A stretch of DNA of 64,000 bases from Sapria himalayana (taxonomy: Eukaryota; Streptophyta; Magnoliopsida; Malpighiales; Rafflesiaceae), in contig JAREIK010005869.1 of the NCBI GenBank assembly GCA_029783825.1, positions 18,832 through 82,831 of the forward strand, given 5' to 3'. The translations under genes and the position numbers were made by a program. Within the stretch, counting starts at the first letter, position 1. Every line of letters starts with the position of its first letter. This document shows positions 12,328 to 23,956 of the stretch, one piece after another. The notes beneath the pieces were generated by a model. It did no database searches. It saw only the letters and a program-made list of their open reading frames with translations, and was not told the origin of the DNA.

Positions 12328-13021
12328 TAGAGGTGAGAATATGGGCCGGGCTCGATGGCCAGAGCGGGCTGGCCCGAATTTTAGGTGGGCTGGGCTGAAT
12401 TTTAGGTGGCCCGAATAAGACCCGGGCCGTTTGGCCCGGCCCGAATAGGCCCGTGGGCCAAGTGGGTTCGGGCCAGGCTGGCCCGTTTAGCCCATTTAGC
12501 CCGTTTTAATTTATTTGTTTAATAAATATATTTTAAAATTAATTTTTTAGTTGTAAAGTACTTGAAAAAATAATTATGAGACATATGAATAACATATTTA
12601 AAATAAACATTTTGTTCAAGTCCCATGCATAGGTGATGTATTTTTCAAGATTTAAAATTAATATTTTATTTATAAAAGTAATATTGATGGAAAAAAATAT
12701 TAGAATAAAATATTAGGGCATGTCAAGTAAAATAAAATATTATAATAAAATAACAAAAGAAAAAGTGGGGTGTAAGAACAATAATTACATTGGGTTACTT
12801 AAAATGATGAAAATTTGTATATTTTAATAATGTTTTGGCCTTTTAAAAAAAAAAAATTTGGCCCGTTTAGCCCATTTTAGCCCGTAGCCCGCTTAGGCCG
12901 GGTCTGGGCCAGCCAAAAGCTGGCCCGAATAAAAACAGGTCATTTTGGGCCCGGCCCATTTTGGCCCGTGGGCCACTCAGGCCGGGCTAAACGGGCCGGG
13001 CCAGCCCGTTTCACAGCTATA
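12328..13021. mobile_element. Second non-autonomous hAT element (694 bp) with 8-bp target duplication
   Basis: Flanked on both sides by CTAAGATG (12,320-12,327 and 13,022-13,029). The left end is TAGAGGTGAGAATATGGGCC; the right end, inverted, is TATAGCTGTGAAACGGGCTG, a degenerate terminal repeat. Both outer ends carry GGCCCG modules, while the middle (12,515-12,850) is AT-rich with a poly-A run at 12,844-12,856. It belongs to the same broad family as the 509-bp element but is a different subfamily. No transposase is encoded. Confidence 0.9.
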
Positions 13022-13175
13022 CTAAGATGTAATATAATTTTTTTAGTTATTTAAAATATTGTATTAGAATAAGTTATTAAATGAATTTATTTGTTTAATT
13101 TAAAATTTTCTTTTATAGTTTTTGTATATTAAATTTAATATAAAAATATTAAACTATTTAATTAAATTTTAGTTA

Positions 13176-14320
13176 AGCTGTATGCCGATCAACTTTAATT
13201 TATGTGTGTTCATTTCTATAATAACTATTTTTATATATCTATGAAAATGTTTGTGTCTTCGAATTTTTTTGGTAGATTTTTAACCTATTATAGGTCTATA
13301 AAAACATAATATCAGCAGCAGTATCAGTGACGGTGGTGGCGGCGATGATAGCGGCATCAGTTGAAGAGGCAATGACGGTAGTGGTGGTAGTGACAGCAGC
13401 GGGGCAGCCACGGTTATAGCAGTGGTAGGGCAGGAGCGGTGGCATCAGAAGTAGTGGCAGTGGCAGCGACGATGGAAGTAGCGGTAGCAGCGGCTGCACC
13501 GGAAGCAGCTGTGGTAGTCACGGTAGCAGTAACTACACTGGAAGCAGCGACATCATCGGAAGCGACAGTAGAGGTGCCAGTGTGGAGGTACAGTGGTGGC
13601 GGCGGCAAACAGCAAAGGCAGCGTGTAGCGATGAAAATAACGTGGTATTGGCAGCGATAGTGACAAAGGTAGCTGCGGCAAGGAGCGGCAGCAGGTGTGA
13701 TAGCAACAGCATCAAATGGTGTATATACAATGAAAAAAGTCAGTATATATGTACATATAATACTACAGTATTTTATGTACATATATACTAAGTATATTTG
13801 TACTCAGTTTATTTATACACATAATGCTGTTGTTTTTATGTACATATACTTCAGTAATATATGTACGAGTGAAATGCTAGTATATATTTACATATATACT
13901 ATATGATTATATAAGTATCAAACATAACTTTTTTTAAATGAGTGGTTTAAATTTCTTACTGATATGATACCACATTGTTCCTCATACAAAGCTTTTATTA
14001 ATTGATGAGATTTTTCACCAGACAGTACGTGTCATGACTCAAATTGTTTTGTCACAATCGAAAAATGATGATTGGAGGAGCAGAGTGAGAGAAGCAGCGT
14101 TAATAAATGGATATATTTATAATTTATGCACTGCCAGTAGATACATTAATGAATAGATGAAATAAAAGTTTTTTTATTTTTTTTGTTTCAATTATGTAAA
14201 ATATTGAATTTGAATAAGATATTAAATGATTTTATTCTTTGTTTATTATAAATTAATTTCTAGTTAAATTTTTATTCAATTTGATATAAATATTAAATTA
14301 TTTAATTAAAAAATTTTATA
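13176..14320 (+). repeat. Tandem unit U3 within CACTA element
   Basis: Third copy with the same order: tgtatgccgatcaactttaa at the start, triplet block, tatatgtacatata module, a diverged gataccacattgttcctcat box (about 13,966), ggagcagagtgagagaag and an AT-rich end. It finishes with attttatag directly before the second TNPA-like coding block, so it looks like the 3' end of an intron. Confidence 0.78.
13305..13715 (+). repeat. GC-rich trinucleotide block in U3
   Basis: Imperfect three-base repeats (gcagcagtatcag, ggtggcggcg, gtagcggtagcagcggc). Ala/Val/Thr-rich frames are open on both strands without a recognisable domain. It is longer than the U2 block. Confidence 0.72.
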
Positions 14321-15531
14321 GGTGGACACAGCCAAAGGAGGTGGTCAAAGTGTGTTCTACAAACATGCTGTCAGCCAATATAAATGACACTGTGTACTAG
14401 ATCAAAGATAAATGGCCGAAGTAGAAAGAAAAAGATTTGAGTGTCCCTGATCCTATTTTCAAGGAATGGCGGAGCAGTTGGGATGATCCGGATTATAGGA
14501 AGAGGTCTGATAAACAGATCGGAAATCATCGCTTAGAGCGAGCTTGGGAGGGTAGTGGCATGTCTACACACACTAGTAGATCTCTCTCTATTCACGAGCA
14601 CGAATGAATATTGGTATTATTTATAATTTATACTTTTTATGTTTATTACTTTGTGAAATGTGTTCAATTATGCCTAAATTTCATTTCTCATAAGGAATTT
14701 TTTTTTCAATAGAATTAACATATGTATTGTATGTAATTATTGACACGGAAGGAGGGTAAGAAGCCCAATGCTCATTGCTTATTCAGATACATGCAATGAA
14801 GGCTAATGATAATCAGACCTTCGTTGATTAAAGATCTCGTGCAACAAATGTAAGATTCATTAAAAAATTAACTTTTCTTTTTTTTGTTTGAATATAAATT
14901 GAAATTCCTTTTGTACATTTTTATTAGGCTAGATATGAAGAAATGTTAGCTACTGCAACTCAAGAATATTCCAAGTATACTTCAAGTTCATGTGATGGTG
15001 CAACAGGTAGTTCTTATTCATCAACTCCACTAGTTGATACGTATCAGATTTGGTATGTGGCTATTGATGGCAAGGAGAAGATGCCCATTTATGGCATAGG
15101 TTCGGCGACATCATCATTCTACTCGCATAGATGACCAAATTATGAAGCTGAATTTTCAGGACCAATTTAGAATTTGTTCTCGACGATGGAGGAATTTAAG
15201 GACATGATACTAAATGCTATACAGTATCAGTTGGTCGATACAAAGCGACACAAGAAAGACAATGAGGATGATAGGGATGAGTTGCGTATATTTTTTGACT
15301 GGCTTACAAAGAAGTTTCAGGAAAGAGGACTACAGTTCAACCCTGATGATATAGTTTTTTCGGCATAATGCTCCAGCTACAGCATCTACTCCAATCACCT
15401 ATAGTAACACCTACAGGAACTACATCAGGATTAGCAATAGTAGACAACTTTACCTCAATACCCGACACCTCACCGTGTGGACCAAATACATCATAGTATA
15501 ACGATTATGAAACTAGGTTGGATGATTAAGT
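14321..15531 (+). pseudogene. TNPA-like protein, second copy (Transposase_24 / Ptta-En-Spm family, broken)
   Basis: The block starts right after an attttatag acceptor-like site. Conserved parts appear in the family order: KSVFYKHAVSQYK at about 14,348 (one frame), DPIFKEWRSSWDDPDYRKRS at about 14,448, GSGMSTHTSRSLSIHEHE at about 14,553, QTFVD then RSRATNARYEEMLATATQE (about 14,815-14,965, after an intron), and IYGIGSATSSFYSHR (about 15,089-15,133). Then comes a charged, probably helical segment (TMEEFKDMILNAI... at 15,184-15,365). Stops interrupt several joins. It parallels the first copy block for block, so the element carries two related TNPA-like genes. The expected role is DNA binding at the subterminal repeats; no function can be expected now. 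Confidence 0.76.
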
Positions 15532-15780
15532 CTATTACACACCTTTTTTTTCAATGCATAAAACTTTGATTTTGAATTTCATTTTTTTTTATTTCTCTTG
15601 ATGAATTATATATATATATGCAGTATATATAGTTGTTTGTTAGAGTCAAATTGGATTTTTTTTGTTGTATTATCTGTATATGTTTATGTAGCAACTGCAT
15701 CAAAACTGGAAGTTAATTCGATTTTTTGTGCTATCTATATATGTTTTTGTAGCAAATGCATCAAAACTAAAAAAAATTTG

Positions 15781-16535
15781 GTCGGTAATTACTGACGCAA
15801 TTGTGACCAAAAACTGACCAAAATTTTTTAATATCAATGGTCGGTAAACGGTCACCAAATAGTCGATAATACTTTTGGAGATCAATTACCGACCAATTAT
15901 TATAAAATATTTTGATTAGTTTTTGGTTGCAATTTTTTTTGGTTATTATTGATCATTTTGTGACCATTTACTGACCTAATACTTTTGGTGTGAAAATGGT
16001 TGAAATATAGTCGAAAATTATTGTTAGTAAATTGTCTGTAAATTGTCGGTAATTACTAACTATTTGGAAACAATTTACCTACCTAATGCTTTTGGTCGGG
16101 AAAATAGCCGGAATATAGTCGGATATTAATTGTTGGTAATGGTCTTTAATCGGTCGGTAATTACTGACCATTTGGAGACCATTTACCAACCAATTGCTTT
16201 TGGTTGGAAAATAGTTTGAATTGAGTTGGTAATTATTTGTCGGAGAATGGTTTGTAAATGGTCGTTAATTACCGACCATTTGGAGAGTAATGTACCTACC
16301 TAAATATTTTTGTCAGAAAATTATTAGAATAGTCGATAATTATTTGTTGGTAGATGGTCGGTAAATGGTCAATAATTTACCGACAGAATGATTTTTTTGT
16401 TGGTAAAAAAATTAACGACAAACAAAATTGTGATCAAATATTTTGGTCGGTAATTGGTTGCTATTTGGTTACCGACCACAAATACCGAATTAGCTACCAA
16501 ATAATTGGTCGGTAATTCGGTGAATTTTAGTAATG
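15781..16535 (+). repeat. CACTA 3' subterminal repeat array and terminus
   Basis: About six diverged copies of a 108-bp unit. The block attactgaccatttggagacc recurs at 15,945, 16,052, 16,160 and 16,268, at intervals of 107, 108 and 108 bp. The units are rich in GGTCGGTAA and its inverse TTACCGACC, which could pair. The end, TTCGGTGAATTTTAGTAATG, resembles an inverted CACTA terminus. Such arrays are the TNPA binding regions in known CACTA elements. Confidence 0.82.
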
Positions 16536-17344
16536 AAATATTTATTTTTTGGAATTATTTAGAAAAATATGAAACTCCCCCAACAAATATATTGGACATT
16601 TCTTCGAATAAAATATGAATTTCTTGGATTTACTCTGAGAATTATGAACTTCATTTGAAAAATATATTGGACATTTCTCCAACAAAATATTTTTTTTCCT
16701 TGGATATTTTTCAAAAACCGCCATGTAACTCAGCCTGGAGGTTGTCCCAATTCAAGTTCACAAATTTATTAGTCATGCTCAATAAAAAATACCACGCAAC
16801 TCAATCTAGACGTTATCCTAATTCGATTTCTCCAAATACATTTCATATACCTTTATATGTATATATATATCATGCACCCACCCATGTATATGAAATGTCC
16901 CTGTGCATATGAAATGCAAATATGTCATTTATGATTAAACGAGGTTTAGACACAACCATAATAATCCAATTCTAATTACATGCACGAAATTTATTAAACA
17001 AAACCCATTAACTTTTTATCGATTAATTATTTCCAATGACATTTCTAACAATACGAATTGAAATATAAAATATGATCATTTATGATCTTTAAATAGAAAG
17101 GAATTCCTGATAAGAAAAAAATCACGACCTTTCAGAAAAATTCAAGGAAATTTTATAAATTTAATGTCAAATTAAAGATCTCATCATGTAGAGCAACTTT
17201 TGTTCTTGTACTATTCTATTCCGACGTTAGAATAATCCATTGCGATTAAAAGAAATTCAAGTTTATATATATTAACACAATGACACACACTCTCTCTCTC
17301 TAGAATTTTATTTTTTCCATTCTTTGTCAGGTATCAATCATTTT
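16536..17344. other. Spacer, no gene seen
   Basis: AT-rich, with an internal imperfect repeat (attggacatttcttcgaataaaatat near 16,591 and attggacatttctccaacaaaatat near 16,664). Nothing recognisable is encoded. Confidence 0.45.
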
Positions 17345-17390
17345 CTGAATTCACGTCATTTTTTTTAATTTTTTATTATAATAATTATTT

Positions 17391-17422
<32 letters not shown>

Positions 17423-17443
17423 TTTTTTATTTTTTTTTAATTT

Positions 17444-17475
<32 letters not shown>

Positions 17476-17998
17476 TTTTTTTTATTATTTTATTATTTTT
17501 ATTTTTTTTATTTTTTTAATTTTTTTTATTTTTTAATTTTTTTTTATTTTTTTTATTTTTTTTATTTTTTTATTTTTTTTGTTTTTTTTATTTTTTTTAT
17601 TTTTTTTATTTTTTTTATTTTTTTTTTATTTTTTTATTTTTTTTTAATTTTTTTTAATTTTTTTAATTTTTTTATTTTTTTTTTATTTTTTTTATTTTTT
17701 TATTTTTTTTATTTTTTATTTTTTTAATTTTTTAATAATTTTTATAATTTTTATAATTTTTTAAAATTTTTTTAATTTTTTTTATTGTTTTTTTATTTTT
17801 TTTTAATTTTTTTTTTATTTTTTTTTATTTTTTTTTTATTTTTTTTTTTATTTTTTTTTTATTTTTTTATTTTTTATTTTTTTTTTATTTTTTTTTTTAT
17901 TTTTTTTATTTTTTTTATTTTTTTTTATTTTTTTTATTTTTTTTTATTTTTTTTATTTTTTTTTTTTTTTATTTTTTTTATTTTTTTTATTTTTTTTA
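17345..17998. repeat. T-rich low-complexity run (T7-8 A units)
   Basis: About 650 bp of almost only T with single A residues every seven to nine bases. It opens a Phe-rich frame that is not a gene. It lies at the 3' side of the minus-strand gypsy remnant and reads A-rich in that element's sense. Confidence 0.93.
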
Positions 17999-20900
17999 AA
18001 CACATGGACCGTGCATGCGCAGCCACGTGATGACATCGTGCATAGTATTTTCCATTTTCGTTTTTTATATTTATTTATTTTCTAATAATTATTTAAATAA
18101 ATTAAAAAAATAACAAAATTCAAACTTCCTCAGAATTTGAAAAATTGTCAACGTACTATATTTTCCAAGATGAATTCAATAACAAAATTCATTTTATCAG
18201 TAGGATTCTAAAATTTTTAGTTAATTTTTTTATAACAAAATTACTATTTTACCTTTTCCAGAAATAAATCATGTTATTTATTTCTTCATTTTTTTGGGAT
18301 TTCACATTCTCTCCTCCTTAATGAATTTCACCCCGAAATTCTCACAGATACAACTTTACAATTATAAACTTATTCCGAAGTTAAATAATTATTAAATTAC
18401 TGAAACACATACATTCATTTTCAAATAAAAATGATAAGCGACATGCATCATGTCTTCATGTTCCCATGTTGCTTTCTTCTATTCCTTGATGCTGTCAAAT
18501 CACTTTTACTAGTCTCACCATCTTGCGTTGCAAAACTTGGTCTCGACTATCAATGATACGCACTTGCATTTTTTAATCGTTTCATCTGTATCAATAATGA
18601 GTTCGCCCCAATCCATTACATTAGTGGACTTGAATATATTTCCTAAACATAGAGATGTAAAATTTCTCATGGACACCAGATAAATGTGGCAATAATACAA
18701 TCGATAAGCAACCAAACCCACCTTCTCGAGTATTTCGAAAGCTCCAATATATTTTGATAACTTTCCACGCTTGCCAAAACTGATTACTCTCCTTTTTGGC
18801 ATCACTTTCAAGAAAATATGATCTCCCACCTTAAATTCTAGAGGTTGTCTTTGTCTATAGCATAACTTTTCTATCAACTTTGAGCCATAAGAACATGTTG
18901 TCATATCAAATCTACTTTCTCTGAGGTATCTTTAATCACGTCTAGACCCGTGATGGCTCAGTCTCCCACCTCAGCCCAATAAACTAGAGATCGACATAGC
19001 CTTCCATACAATGCTTCATATGGTGCCATTTGGATACTTGCAGGATAACTATTATTATAGGCAAACTCGACCAAGACATATATTCTTCCAAGCTACCCTT
19101 GAAATCTTGACAACATGCTCGTAGCATATTTTCAAAAACTTGTTTGGTTCTTTCTGACTGACCGTTGGTTTGTGGATAATAAGCAATACTCATTATCATC
19201 TGTGTTTCAATTGCTTTCTGGAAATTCTTCCAGAAATGAGCCGTAAATCTGGGATCTCTATACGATACAATATATACTAGCACTCCATGTAATCGGACAA
19301 TTTCTCGTATGTATACCCTGCACAATTCATCACATGTGAAGATCATTCACATTGCAAGAAAATGTGCGGACTTTGTAAGCCGGTCAACAATCACCCACAT
19401 AACATCATGTTTTTGTGATGTCTGTGGCAAGTGAGTCAAAAAATCCAATGTGATATGCTTTCATTTCCACTCTACTACATCCAAAGGCTGGAGTATCCTA
19501 CTACCCTCAAATGCTCAGTCTTTATCTGCTAACACGTGAGACATTATCGAACAAAATCTCCGATGTGTCTCTTCATCCTATTCCAGTAATACTAGCGATG
19601 AAGATCATTATACATCTTTGTGTCATCTGGATGTTCTATAAAATGAGAACAGTGAAATTCTTTAAGAATCTCCTCTCTCAATTCTACTATCTAAGAAACC
19701 ACATTCCGTCCCCTAAACTGAAGACTAACATCCATATGAATAGCCCAACATTAATCACATGTATCAGTTTCTACTCAGTTCTTTATAGATAATATTTCTA
19801 CATTTTGTTTCTGCATCTAAATCACCTTATTTAATAGCGAAGGTATAGTTACTAATATTCTGATAACACCTTAACTTTAACTGCTATATTGAAAGCTGAA
19901 TCATCTCACAGTGTCAAGCACATCTCATTCACACAAAATAATACTAGCTAATGCACCTCATGATTGCCAACTAAGTGCATCAGTCACCACATTTACCTTA
20001 CCTGGATGGTAATGCAAAGTAAAATCATAATCTTCTAGATACTCCATCCATCGATGATATCTCATGTTAAGGTCTCGTTGTGTAAAGATATATGTCAGAC
20101 TTTTATGGTGTGAATATACCTCAAATTACTCCCCATACAAATAGTGGCACTATATTTTTATAGCAAGGACTATAGCCACCAACACTATATAATGTGTTGG
20201 GTAATTCCTCTCATGATTCTTTAACTGCCTTGAACCATGAGCTACAAATCTCCCAGATTGCATCAGAATACATCCCAATCCATCTTTTGATGCATCACAA
20301 TACACTGTATATTTATGTCCCCTATCCGGAACTATCAAAATAGGAGCTGAAGTAAGTCTCCTTTTCTATTCATGAAATGTCATTTCACATGAATAATACA
20401 CTTATACATAACTTCCTTCCTGAACAATCTAGTAATATGAGCAGCTAACAAGGAAAAATTCTCAATAAATCTTCTGTAATACCCAGCCAATCCCAAAAAA
20501 CTACGTATTTCAAAAATTGACTTTGTCCTCTCTCAACTCATGACTGCCTTGCCTTTTTCAGAGTCCACTAAGATAATAGTAGCTGATACTACATGTCCCA
20601 AAATTTTTATTTCTGTCAACCAAAAGTCACATTTTCCAAACATAGCATACAACTTATATTCTCTCAAAGTTTGGAGAATAATATGTAAATGATCCTAATG
20701 CTCTCCTTCGGACTAAGAATATATAAAAATGTCATCCACAAAAACAACAACAAAATAATTTAAATATGGCTGAAATATTATATGCATAAGATCCATGAAT
20801 GTCATTGGCACATTTATTAATCCGAAAGGCATTTATGTAAATTCAAAATGCCCATACCATGTTTTAAATACTATCATAGGGATGTCAGCCTCTATAACTC

Positions 20901-21560
20901 ACAACTAGTCATATCCAGTACGAAGATCTATTTTGGAAAAAACATGTGCCCCTTTTAACTGGTCAAATAAATTATCAATCCTTAGTAATGAATATCGATT
21001 ATTTATCATAACCTGAATCAACTATCGATAATCAATGCACAGTCAAAGGGTTTTATCATTCATCTTTACAAATAAAAGCAGAGCACCACAAGGTTAAGTG
21101 CTGAGTTTAATGAAAGCCTTGTCAAACAAATATTGTATCTAGAACTTTAGTTCTTGTAATACAATCGGTAGCATCCTATGTGGAGGTAATGCTGGTGTGT
21201 CAGTAATCCTGTGATGGGGTAATTTTAGTAATTCATTAAGAAAAATATCCTCATATTCACAAACTATTCGAGAAAGATCCATATTCAATATCCCTGCTTA
21301 TTCTAGGGTGAGACATGTCAGCCAACCCTAAAGTTGTTCGTACCATTTAGAATCATATATAGGCTGGTGTAATGCATCAAGTATATGGTCGTGAAATACA
21401 ACATATATATCGGCTGGTCTGTGGATAATCATTCTTCAATGATCAAAATCAATAACGACTAGATGTGCTATTAACCAGTCCATGTAAAGAATTACATCAA
21501 AATCTGACATTTCCATAACTCTAAGGTTTGCTATGAGTAGAATCCCTAAGATTTCTAACT
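17999..21560 (-). mobile_element. Ty3/gypsy LTR retrotransposon remnant
   Basis: On the minus strand, protease, reverse transcriptase, RNase H and integrase follow in the gypsy order, with the chromatin-proximal C-terminal region and 3' untranslated sequence towards 18,000. No gag is found. No LTR pair can be identified: the 5' part ends where TATC tract B begins (about 21,570), and the 3' side runs into the T-rich stretch. Confidence 0.85.
18390..21545 (-). pseudogene. Ty3/gypsy pol polyprotein (PR-RT-RH-IN), broken
   Basis: The minus-strand order is as follows. Protease tail: DFDVILYMDWL near 21,490. Reverse transcriptase: PCGALLLFVKMNDKTLRLCI near 21,080, [20 protein letters not shown] near 20,935, and FVDDIFIYS near 20,735 (the YxDD box as FVDD). 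RNase H: YCDASKDGLGCILMQ near 20,290. Integrase: CLTC near 19,545, core DFVTGL-type sequence near 19,450, then VSYRDPRF near 19,250, YPQTNGQSERT near 19,170 and a C-terminal FKVGDHIFLKV block near 18,820. Tyr replaces the catalytic Asp of the usual SDRDPRF motif. Stops are frequent, so it is dead. The EEATWE-like end near 18,470 suggests a chromovirus-type clade, which is uncertain. Confidence 0.85.
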
Positions 21561-21569
21561 CATAATCTT

Positions 21570-23917
21570 ATTTATCTATCTTTATGTCTATCTTTCTGTC
21601 TATCTATCTATCTATCAATTTGTCTATCTATCTATCAATCAATCTGTCTATTTATCTACCTATCTATCTGTCTATCTATATGTCTATATATCTGTCTATC
21701 TATCTATTTTTGTATCTATCTATTATTTTATCGATCTATTTAACTATCATTTTATCTATCTATCTATATTTATATCAATATATATATGTTTCTATCTATC
21801 TATCTTTCTATCTGTCTGTCTATCAATCTGTCTATCAATATAATATCAATTTGTCTATATATCTATCTATCAATATATTTTACTATATATTTGTCTATTA
21901 ATTAATCTATCAATCAGCCTATCAATTTGTATATCTAACTATCTTTCTTTCAATCTATTTGTCTATCAATCTATCTATATTTCTATCTAGGAAACTATCT
22001 ATATGTCTTTCTATCTATCTGTCAGTCTTTATATCTATCTATCTGCCTATCTATTTATCTATCTATCAAACTTTCTATATATCTATTTTTTATCTATCTT
22101 TCTATCAATATATCTGTCTATCAATCTATATATCTATGTATCCATCTATCTATATGTCTATCTATCTATCTATATGTCTATCCAATTATTTATCTATCTA
22201 TCTATATATCTATCTATTTAATCTATCTATCTATCTATCTATTTGTTTGTCTATCTATCTATCTATCTACCTATCTATCTGTCTATCTCTATATATATAT
22301 ATATATATCAATCAATCTTTCTATCTATATGTCTATCTATTTATCTATCTTTCTATCTATATGTCTATATATATATCTTTATATCTATGTATCAATCTAT
22401 TCGTCTGTCTATCTATCTATATATTTATCTATCGATCTATCTTTTTGTTTATCTATCTGTCTATATTCTATCTATCTAGTTGTCTACCTATCTAATTATC
22501 TATATATCTATAGATCTATTTATTTGTTTTTCATTCTATTTATATATTTATCTATCTATTTATTTCTCTATCTATATATCTATATATATTCATATATATC
22601 TATGTATCTATCTATCTATCTATATTCTATCTGTCATTCAATCTATATATCTATATCTATATCAATTTTTCTATCAATCTATCTATCAATCTTTCTATCA
22701 ATCTATCTATCAATCTTTCTATCAATCCTTCAATATATGTGTCTATCTATCTTTCTATCAATATTTCTATCTATCTATCTTGCGATTAATTTGACTATTT
22801 TTCTGACTATCTTTCTATCATTCTTTATAGCTTTTTATTGATTTATCTATTTATTTGTCTGTCTATGTAATAATCAATCTGTCTATCTATTTTTCTATCT
22901 ATCCAATTGTCAATCTATCTATCTATCTATGTATCTATTTATCAATTTATGTGTTATTTATTATCAGTCTATCTATTTGTCTATCTATGTATATCTATCT
23001 TTCTATCTTTCTGTCAATCTATCTATCGATCTTTCTATCTATCATTAATCTATCTCTATCTATCTCTCTATCTATCTGCATATCCGTCTCACTATCTATC
23101 TGTATATAAGTCAATCTTTTTTATATCTATCTGCCTATCTATGTTTATCTATCTATCTGTCTGTTTGTCTTTCTGTCTATCTATTTATCTTTTTATCTAT
23201 CAATATGTCTATCTATCAATCTATTTGTCGATATTTCTATTAATCTATCTATCTATCTATCAATATATCAATTTATCTCTCTATCTATCTGTTCATTTAT
23301 GTTTATCTATCTTTCTATCTATTTATCTAAGTATTTGTCTAATAATCTATCGTTCTGTCTGTCAATATATCTACCTATCTAACTATCTATATGTATATCT
23401 TTTTGTCTTTCTATATGTCTATCTATCTATCTATCTATATGTCAGTCTATCAATCTATCAATCTATCATCTATTTATCCATGTAACTATCTATTTATTTA
23501 TTTGTCTATCTATCAATCTATCTATCTATGTATCTATCTAATAATCTATTTAATAATCTCTCTATTAACTATCTATATATTTCTATATCAATCTATATAT
23601 CAATCTATCTATCTATGAATAAATCAATCAATCTATCAATCTATCTTTCGATCTTTTTATTTGTCTGTCAATTTATCAGTGTGTATGTCTATCAATCAGT
23701 TTGTGTATCTATCAATTAGTCTATAATCTGTTTGTCTGTATGTCTCTATGTCTATCTATCTATCTATTTATCTATTTGTCTAACTATCTGTCTATATTTC
23801 TATCTATCTATCTCTCTATCTATCTATATAATTATCTATCTATTTATCTGTCTGTCTATCTATTTGCATATCTATTTGTCTATCTATCAGTTTATCTATC
23901 TGTCTATCTATAACTCT

Positions 23918-23956
<39 letters not shown>

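Larger units (their letters stand above)
10945..13175 (+). repeat. Tandem unit U2 within CACTA element, carrying two hAT insertions
   Basis: Same landmark order as U1: tgtatgacaatcaactttaa at the start, then a GC-rich triplet block (11,075-11,355), the tatatacgtacatata module, the ggtaccacattgtttcccat box, the ggagtagagggagagaaag box and gatagattatacttt. Two hAT elements split it at 11,696-12,204 and 12,328-13,021. Removing them with one target duplication each leaves about 1.0 kb, the size expected of the unit. Confidence 0.82.
4116..16535 (+). mobile_element. Decayed CACTA (En/Spm) DNA transposon
   Basis: The block contains, all in one orientation, a TNP2-type transposase pseudogene, a TNPA-like pseudogene, a large repeat-bearing interval, a second TNPA-like pseudogene, a subterminal array and a 3' terminus reading TGAATTTTAGTAATG, which ends at 16,535. 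That terminus is one base away from the expected CACTA inverse (TAGTG). I cannot find the matching 5' terminus upstream of 4,116, so the left end is missing or too diverged. The coordinates therefore start at the first recognisable coding residue. All coding parts carry stops and frameshifts, so the element is non-autonomous now. Confidence 0.82.

Noticed and set aside
13296..13791. Ala/Val/Thr-rich frames on both strands
   Set aside because: They follow the imperfect GC-rich trinucleotide block; no domain is visible.
17785..18030. An 81-codon Phe-rich frame
   Set aside because: Translation of a T-rich low-complexity run.
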